Part shown: positions 57,510 to 64,000 of the stretch, piece by piece | Layout of the letters: each line of letters begins with the position of its first letter | Position numbering within the stretch: the first letter of the stretch is position 1 | Assembly: GCA_027943335.1 (NCBI GenBank) | Contig: BSBK01001114.1 | Coordinates: 432,001-496,000, forward strand | DNA: 64,000 nt | From: Chamaecyparis obtusa | Taxonomy: Eukaryota; Streptophyta; Pinopsida; Cupressales; Cupressaceae | Direction of reading: 5' to 3' | Program-made: the position numbers and the translations under genes | The notes under the pieces: generated by a model | Told to the model about the DNA's origin: nothing | Database searches by the model: none | Seen by the model: only the letters and a program-made list of their open reading frames with translations

Positions 57510-58870
57510 TTCTCTTCGAGATGACTTCTCGTGCCATACTCTTCTGATTCGACTTCAATCCGCTTGAACACAAACTTAAACTGAAACTAAAACTAAATTT
57601 GTGATTCTTTGGAACATGCTGAGCTTTTCTCTTTTGTGTGCTCTTCTTTCATTTTATCATTCCTCCTTGAGCAACTCTAAGACGTCTTCTTGATCAAGAG
57701 AAGCAAAGACTGGGGGCATGATCTTTTCTTGCTTTTTGTTTGTTGGTTTAGTTCCAATGATCCAATGATTCTATCTAAGAGGGGTGTCCATCTGTAAGAG
57801 CCTTCATCTTGTGTTGGATGGCCATGTGTACCTCGACTCCTTTTATATGCAAACTTTGGTGAGGTTGGTTCTTCTCCTTGTTTGTTTGAGTGACTTCTTT
57901 CTGATATGAGTGAAATTACTAACGCTCATCCTGCTAAGTGAATGTAGGGGTCACTGCGAGCATTCTTTGGCAAAAGAAGGAACTCTCATGTGTCTGCCAT
58001 GTTTGTATGCAAGAAACATTTAGGTCATTCTAGCAGCTATGCTTTGATGCTTATGTTAACTTGCTAAATCAAAATGAATAGGTGTTTAGGTCATTCTGGC
58101 TTCTTGTGCCTTAATGCTTACATCTCATTCCGAAAACTCTAAGACTTATGTCATATTCATATTCTCATGATTTCAATGTTAGTGAGGATTGTATGGCATC
58201 TTGCAATCATCCCGTACCTAAAAACTCTATGCTGATAATACGATGAATCCAACAACCAAGTCCTATGGTTTGCATCTAGTTTAGGCTTTCATTTTCATTC
58301 TAGTAGTGTTTTGGTACTCTCTTGATTGTCTTCTTTTGGATCTATTCATCGAAGGTTCTCATCTTTTGTCCTGGGTTCATCTTGGCTGCACAAGTGTCTG
58401 GTCCTCGCTCTCAATCTTCAAAACATTCATTTGGTTAGTACTTGTCATATATCGCTAAATCCTACATGAGATGATTAGTACCACATATCATTGTATTTCC
58501 ATTGCATTTCCATTTTCATCCATGAAATCCATATGCATATATTGCATCTACATACTCATTTCCATTTACATCCATTATAAGCATACATAAAATCATACAT
58601 TGCATTCATTTATCTATCATCTATCATTGCATTTCACATTGCATATTCATATACCATCATAAAATAAAATATGTGCATCTCATACATATCTAATCCATAC
58701 ATCTAAATCATCTAGGAAACATCTCATAAAACATGAACATCAACATTAAAGCAATATATAAACAAGTACAATGATATCAAAAAGGCGATCTCATATATAT
58801 ATCTCATGGTCGATCAATGTCATGTACAAAAGAATGGTGCTACTCGAGCACAATATCAAAATATGGGCTA
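57510..58870 (+). other. 3' region of Tat element, no coding motif
   Basis: No protein signature on either strand. 58500-58740 is rich in CATAT/CATTTCCATT words of low complexity. Confidence 0.5.
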
Positions 58871-58879
58871 TAATATACA

Positions 58880-60723
58880 TCATGATCTACTGCCATGTGG
58901 AGGAGGTGGAGGTGGAGGAGCCTCCTGTGGTGGTCCTTGTAGAGGAGGCATCGATCTCTGTGGTGGTGCCTGTGAAGGTGCCTGCAACAGTGGTCCTTGT
59001 GGTGCTCCTGCGTACTCAGAAAATAGAGGCACTTGCTCTGATAAATCTAGAACAATGACAACATATGTAGCATAGTAGTAGGCTACCTGAGTGGACTCAT
59101 ATCTCGCCTCTAGCCGTGACCTCGCTAGCTCCTCTCAGAGCTCTCTGATCTCCTAATCCCTCTCGGCCACCCGCGTGTCTTGGATGATGACCCACGTATG
59201 GAAGTCATCCCTCTCCCGTTGTACCTTCCAGACTCTCTCTTAGCTCTTCCTGAGAGCCTCCTAAACTTGTGCTATCTGAGGTGGCCCCTGTGTGTCCTGA
59301 TCTGACATATCAATATCCTCAACCTGTGCCTCCTTGTTAGGAGGCATCTGTTGTGATGGGTCCCCTATCCTCTATTTAGTGGCCCTTTGCTGGGTCCCAC
59401 TGCTCCCAACACCTGCATCTAACCCCATAGTCCTCGGGGGGATGTCTATCTACCCTATCCTAGGCCTCAATGCTCTCTGCCCAGGCCGCTATAATGGTAT
59501 CTGCTGCTGGGAAGGTACCTGCTGCTACTGCTATCCCTATGGCTACTGCTGTGAGGGCTGCTACTATGCTCTTTGTCCCATCCCGATAGGATCTGTGAAT
59601 CTATGGAAGGGGTGCGCCAAGAAATGATCTCAATATGCAGGTGTCATCCCTGCATTGGTGACATCCACCATATAAACCCACCGAGCTGGAGGTACGCATG
59701 CCTCAATAGTGCACTTGCCCTAATCTAAGCTGGGCTGCCAGCCCTTGTTCATCTCATTGATGAAGCAAGCATATGAAGCGTAGTCCTGGGAGATGTCCTG
59801 CTACCTCCCGAACTCTCTCATAACATGTGTGAGAAAGAATCACTCAATGACACTAATAGTACATCCAATTAGTGGACGCAAGATGAACATGTGTGCTAGC
59901 TCCCGCCGAGCATCGTCCCATGGCTCTGTGGCTACCCAAAGTCTCCACACAACTGCTGCCATATTGTTTAGTTGTCCTCACCACTGCTTAGTCTTACCCA
60001 GCACTGGCTGAGTCATAGGACCTGCATATCTGTAAATATAGGGCTTGAGGACCTGCTGTGTATCATGAAATATTGACCTACAAATAGGGAGATGCTCCCA
60101 GGCCTAGATTTATAATATGAAAACTCCAACGGCCATAGTCTTGGCCCCCCGATACATGACCTCGTGCATCTCATGGAACATCTGTGCGAGCATGCACTCA
60201 CCCCATCCAAATTTGATGGCTAGCCTATCCAACATCCTCTACAACATCCATCCCTAGCCGCACTCCAATCCATGCTGACCCCTATGGCTAATACAACTGC
60301 TAATCGATGAGCACTACCATATCTGCTGACTAGCTCATCCCATGAGATGGCCCGACCCATCAATAAATCATCTCTGAATATGGCCCTCAGTGCCAGTGTA
60401 CCTACCCTCAGCTGTATATCATACTCAACACGGGCACCATGGAAAGGTATCCTCAATATCTGGTAGATGTCCTTGGGAGTGATTATCATCTCCCCCATCG
60501 GCAAATGAAATGTGTTCATTTCTGAATGGAAACACTTGACAAGTGTGCCTAGAAGACTGTGATTTACCCAAATGTCAGGTATATCATGCAAGTACAAAAA
60601 TCCTAGCCCCTCAATGTGGGCACCCTCAGCATCGGTCAACCTCTGTACTAATGTGGTGATGACTGGATGGTGTGATCGAGATGTGACATCAGGGAAGTCA
60701 ACCTCCAAAGCAAGCGACGACAT
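58880..60723 (-). pseudogene. Antisense ORF: plant mobile domain (PMD) protein with coiled coil
   Basis: Minus-strand frame of about 610 codons inside the Tat 3' region. Starts MSSLALEVDFPDVTSRSHHP. PMD core: MNTFHLPMGEMIITPKDIYQ, ILRIPFHGARVEYDIQLRV, then after a frameshift near 60240 MFHEMHEVMYRGAKTMAVGV and AWEHLPICRSIFHDTQQVLK, VVWRLWVATEPWDDARRELA. A charged coiled coil follows at about 59280-59100 (RKSQERVWKVQRERDDF-like with one stop, EELARSRLEARYESTQ), then a Pro/Gln-rich end. Stops replace Gln and Trp (the PMD motif ILQIWAWE reads IL*I*AWE). Antisense extra ORFs are known from some Tat elements such as Grande, and PMD domains are known to occur in retrotransposons. Confidence 0.82.
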
Positions 60724-60859
60724 TGAATCAATATCTCAACATGATGGTTTCAAAACAACAACAAGCAAATGAGGCTACACATCTATCCTAAATAGGACTT
60801 TGGAATGTTTTAATTAGCTGACTTTATGCAAAATTGGATGAAGATTCTAAACACTGTAG

Positions 60860-61070
60860 TAGTTTCCCATGCGAGGAAATTGTTCCCTTGTGCGAGATAG
60901 GATCTCTTTTTGCACGAGAAGATGAAATCTCTCACGACATCAACTAGTGCTTCACGCGAGCTTGTAGAGAAGCGACGTGCGAAGAAGCCCTAACCCATGC
61001 GAGGAAACCATTTCCTCACATGAGGGGCAACTGAGGTCGGTGCGAGGAAATTGTTTCCTCATGTGAGGGT
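60860..61070. repeat. GCGAGGAAA / CGCACGAA motif cluster upstream of the antisense ORF
   Basis: TGCGAGGAAAYYRTTTCCTC-type palindromic words at about 60869, 60998 and 61041, plus GTGCGAGATAG (60892), GCACGAGAAG (60914), ACGCGAGC (60955) and GTGCGAAGAAG (60979). They lie upstream of the antisense start at 60723, in the place expected for its promoter. Confidence 0.65.
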
Positions 61071-61279
61071 TGAAGAACAAGGCTTAAAACATGCTAAATC
61101 TAGCCTACATGACCTAATAAAGCAGTTAAAACTTGAAATGCAGGATGGTTTATCGGCTACTCATAGGTGGGTCATACTCTGGCGGTTGGCTGTGGCATTG
61201 GGAGTGCTTGAATCTATGTGTATGCACTGGAATACCCTCCATTCTCTCCCAGAGCTCTCAAATCGCTAGAAGACAAAGT

Positions 61280-61880
61280 GAATAATGACTTGAAAATGAC
61301 CCCTCCGGGTGTTATATAGCTTTTTGACCTAATTTTCAAAGTGTTCCATTTTGCATGAAAATTGCACCCTTGGCTAAATCGACTGCTCTAAATCTATTTT
61401 CAGGATAGAAATTGAAATATGACGTCTCTAGATGGCTCAAAATTGCATTTTAAAATTCTGGGATCCTTTGGGATCAGACGCTTGTGCAGTCAGTCTTCTG
61501 GCGTCATTTTCCTACCAGATTCTCATCTCCTCATTATTTTCTCGTCTTCATCATCTTTTTCATCTAAAGTCATCTCTAGTCAAATTTGGTCAACCATGGT
61601 CAACCATGGTCAAAATTGGTCAACATGACCTCCAAATCACTCCAAATTGCTTCTGCAGCTTCTTAAATCTAGTCTGATTGCTTCTATTCTGCAACCTCTT
61701 ATTATCAATCATCCTTATGATATGTCATCTTTCGATTTCTCTCCCGAGGGGGTAGGATGATTGCATCATTCAAATCTTGTCAAACCAGTCTCATATCAAT
61801 CTGACCGAAATCAAAGTCGTCACCGCTTGGGGCATCTCATCACTAGGGGCATCTTTGGGCCTCGTATCTTGTCATCTATC
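61280..61880 (+). other. 3' region of Tat element, no coding motif
   Basis: Contains a short direct repeat (GGTCAACCATGGTCAACCATGGTC at 61588). No gene seen. Confidence 0.5.
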
Positions 61881-62340
61881 TTTTAGGTATCTGAGAAATC
61901 TAACTCAGATCCTTGAGGATCAAGCTTTGTTCTGGAGATGGTTCTTGAAATCTCATTGGATATTGGGGCGATCTAACCTTAATTCCTGAAAGTCAAGCTT
62001 CATTCTGGAGATGGCTCTCAAAATCTCTTTTGGACCATTATCTGGGCAATCTAACTTAGGTCTCAAAGGGCTAAGCTTCGTATTGGGGCAATCTAACCTA
62101 GATTCTAGAGAATAGTCCTAAACCTACATTTGTTATCATTGGATCAATGGGCATTGGGCAATCTAACCCTGATTCCAGTCTCCTCTCAAGTTGTCATTAG
62201 ATCGTTGTCTTCGCAATCTAACTTAGACTTCAGAGAATCATGTTTCGTTCTGGAGGTGGTTCTACAATTCGATCTATTTCGGTGTCTTGGCATCCTAACC
62301 TTGACTTCCGAGGGTTAAGCTTCATTCTGGGGATAATCCT
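61880..62340 (+). repeat. Imperfect tandem repeat with GGGCAATCTAAC words
   Basis: GCAATCTAACYTAGNTYYNRAGG...AAGCTTCRTTCTGGAG recurs at about 61893, 61963, 62045, 62085, 62158 and 62210, period roughly 40-85 bp. It lies just before the 3' LTR. Confidence 0.75.
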
Positions 62341-62400
62341 GAAACCTCATCTGTCACATTAGACTATTCTTTGAATCAATACACTGCTCGCACATCAATT

Positions 62401-62414
62401 CAAAGAGGGGCAAA
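62401..62414 (+). promoter_or_regulatory. Polypurine tract of the Tat element
   Basis: CAAAGAGGGGCAAA immediately before the 3' LTR start TGTAATACCCC. Confidence 0.85.
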
Positions 62415-63396
62415 TGTAATACCCCAAAATTGGCACCTTATAATTTCAATCAATTTTGGTGCATTTTCTTCAATTTTACATCATTAAAGTCCTTTTCTAC
62501 TAGGCAATTTTCTCTCTCCTACCTGACTTTATTTGACTTGGTGTCAGTTGTAAAAACCCTAAATTGCATTAATCTCACACTATAATTAATTCCTAAGTAT
62601 TCGAATTTATTAGCTAAATAATCCCTATGATAAATTTATTTAATTCTAAAGTCCTAAGTGCTTTAAATTAAATTAAACTCACCCCCTTTAGCTAATACAC
62701 ATAAAAAGGAATTAATATTATTTGGTTATTTGAATGGATTATCTTATTTGGATTTAATAATTTAAATTATTCGAAGGGTCACCCATATGTGGCAATAATT
62801 CATTCTTTTAATTAAGTAATTCCTCAATATTTGTCTCAATTGGAAATGAAGAGTCGACTGTTTCATTTCAAGAAACTCTTCATCCTCTCTCTGGGCTTGT
62901 CTATATTATGAACCTTCTTCCTCATTCGAAAAAGAGGCAATTGTGAGAGCATCAAAACTATAGTCAAATTTAGTCTCAATTATTTCATACTTTCAAGCTT
63001 TGTTATTGCATAATTAGATTAATCTTCATTTCTAGTTAATTGAATTCTCATATTTAGTGTAATTTTCTTATTGCTATTAGCTTAATTTTCATATTTCTTT
63101 CAAGTTCTTAGACTAAAATCTGCACTTCATTCTTAGATCAATTGCATACTCATTCTAGATTAATTGCAATTTGTTTATCTTTCAAGCTTTCAAATCCTCC
63201 GTATTAGCTTGGTCTTTTGGTTGTTGGCTCTCATTCTGAGAGTAATTCAAACACCCTAGTTAATTAGGAGGAAACATGTTGAATCGATAGAATCTTATGA
63301 ATTGAGTAATTCATACTCATCTTCGTAATTTGACGATCGAGCAATGACTATGTTGTGTGTATGGATGGATTAGAGGTCCATGTTCAACTATAAACA
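62415..63396 (+). repeat. 3' LTR of the Tat element
   Basis: 982 bp, near-identical to 43168-44148. Confidence 0.95.
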
Positions 63397-63401
63397 CATG
63401 G

Positions 63402-64000
63402 TACTTATAACTCTATATTATTTAATTTCAGTGCTTCAGATTCTTTCATTTCCTCATTCCTTGTTGAGAAATGTGGGCTAGTGGAAGCATGATAAGTTGA
63501 TAGTTGGCAAGTTGAGATAGCCATAGGTTGTAGAGTGGTTGTGGACTCCATTGTTCATGGTTGTGTATTGGATTTGGGCACCTTCACCACCATCATAGAT
63601 CTTCGTATCCTACCCTTGGGTTTGTATGACACTATCTTAGGTATGAATTGGTTAGCTTCCCACCAGATGAGTATAGATTACCAACGTAAGGTGGTATAGT
63701 GTGTAGATGACATAGGTGGGTGTGATGAGCTCATAGGGGTCCAAAGACCTATTTCACTTCACATGAACTCAACCAATTAGCTAAAGAAGAGTATGTGACA
63801 AGGTTGTCATTTTTTTGTAGTCTCTATTAGTGACCTTGATGGGATTGAGAGTTGAGAGGTGTCTCATGACGATCACCCAACACTTCGTGAGTTTGCAAAT
63901 GCATTTCCAAATGAGATTCCAGGCATGCCACCTTAGCATGACACTGCATTGATCTCATATATTGTTGTACATTGTCCTTAGAGGTTAGTTGTAGGACTGA
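63402..64000 (+). pseudogene. Ty3/gypsy protease and RT start of the outer element
   Basis: Continues the gag at 41866-43167 after the Tat insertion. Reads FSASDSFISSFLVEKCGLVE where the protease active site D-S/T-G is expected (now N-F-S), then GCVLDLGTFTTIIDLRILPL and LYDTILGMNWLASHQMSIDY, the closing part of the protease. After stops, LREFANAFPNEIPGMPP is the conserved start of the RT (usually DVFP-E-LPGLPP). The element runs off the window. Confidence 0.82.

Larger units (their letters stand above)
43168..63396 (+). mobile_element. Tat-lineage Ty3/gypsy retrotransposon, 20.2 kb, full-length but dead
   Basis: Exact target duplication CATGG (43163-43167 and 63397-63401), LTRs of 981 and 982 bp starting TGTAATACCCC and ending TATAAACA, primer site at 44152, polypurine tract at 62401-62414. 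Domain order gag, protease, RT, RNase H, second RNase H, integrase, then a 5.9-kb 3' region with tandem repeats and an antisense PMD frame. The second RNase H and the long 3' region are hallmarks of the Tat lineage. Gag lies in one frame and protease-pol in another. A 2.25-kb DNA transposon sits inside at 50660-52906. About 10 differences in the first 237 bp of the LTRs, mostly C/T or G/A. Confidence 0.93.

Noticed and set aside
58771..59627. Gly/Cys-rich plus-strand frames
   Set aside because: They are shadows of the Pro/Gln-rich end and coiled coil of the antisense PMD frame.

Overview
The window is nuclear DNA of a seed plant, most likely a gymnosperm or another large-genome lineage. One conserved plant gene is spread over roughly 20 kb and almost everything else is nested, decaying transposons. 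There are no bacterial operons, no rRNA and no tRNA genes. The only host gene I recognise is an FQR1/WrbA-type NAD(P)H:quinone oxidoreductase on the + strand. An internal exon (16203-16465) and the last exon (35671-35902) are visible; the N-terminal exon(s), about 39 codons, were not found. The two exons join in phase 2 across an intron of 19,205 bp (16466-35670).

Layout: (1) 1-2160, degenerate hAT transposon (- strand). (2) 2161-5100, AT-rich DNA with a striking cluster of CCGTACGG-like words at 3250-3556. (3) 5105-10262, LINE RNase H debris split by a Copia-like LTR element (5569-9790). (4) 11650-14955, a second hAT pseudogene (+), itself split by a 1.29-kb inverted-repeat element (13396-14689) with an 8-bp target duplication. 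(5) The FQR1 exons and giant intron. The intron holds a three-level nest: a gag-only Copia element (20264-32680) contains a Copia-derived element (22455-32526), which contains another (27359-32489). Every level has LTRs and an exact 5-bp target duplication. The intron also has hAT, chromovirus and repeat debris. (6) 37425-41475, a decayed LINE (- strand). (7) 41623-41733, a 46-bp-arm near-perfect hairpin. (8) 41866-64000, a Ty3/gypsy element (gag, then protease) split by a 20.2-kb Tat-lineage Ty3/gypsy element (43168-63396, TSD CATGG).

The Tat element has 981/982-bp LTRs, gag, protease, a G-patch-like segment, RT-RNase H, a second (archaeal-type) RNase H, integrase, tandem-repeat 3' regions and a long antisense reading frame encoding a plant mobile domain (PMD) protein. 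It is in turn interrupted at 50660-52906 by a FLYWCH-type MULE (Phantom-like) DNA transposon. That transposon's ends are symmetric arrays of about nine AATAACCC/GGGTTATT units each. The family is best known from animals, so this is the most unusual item in the window.

Nearly all element ORFs carry stop codons. In the Tat element these fall mostly at former Gln, Arg and Trp codons, as expected from decay of methylated cytosines. No calls are based on database searches; all rest on motif and frame reading by eye.
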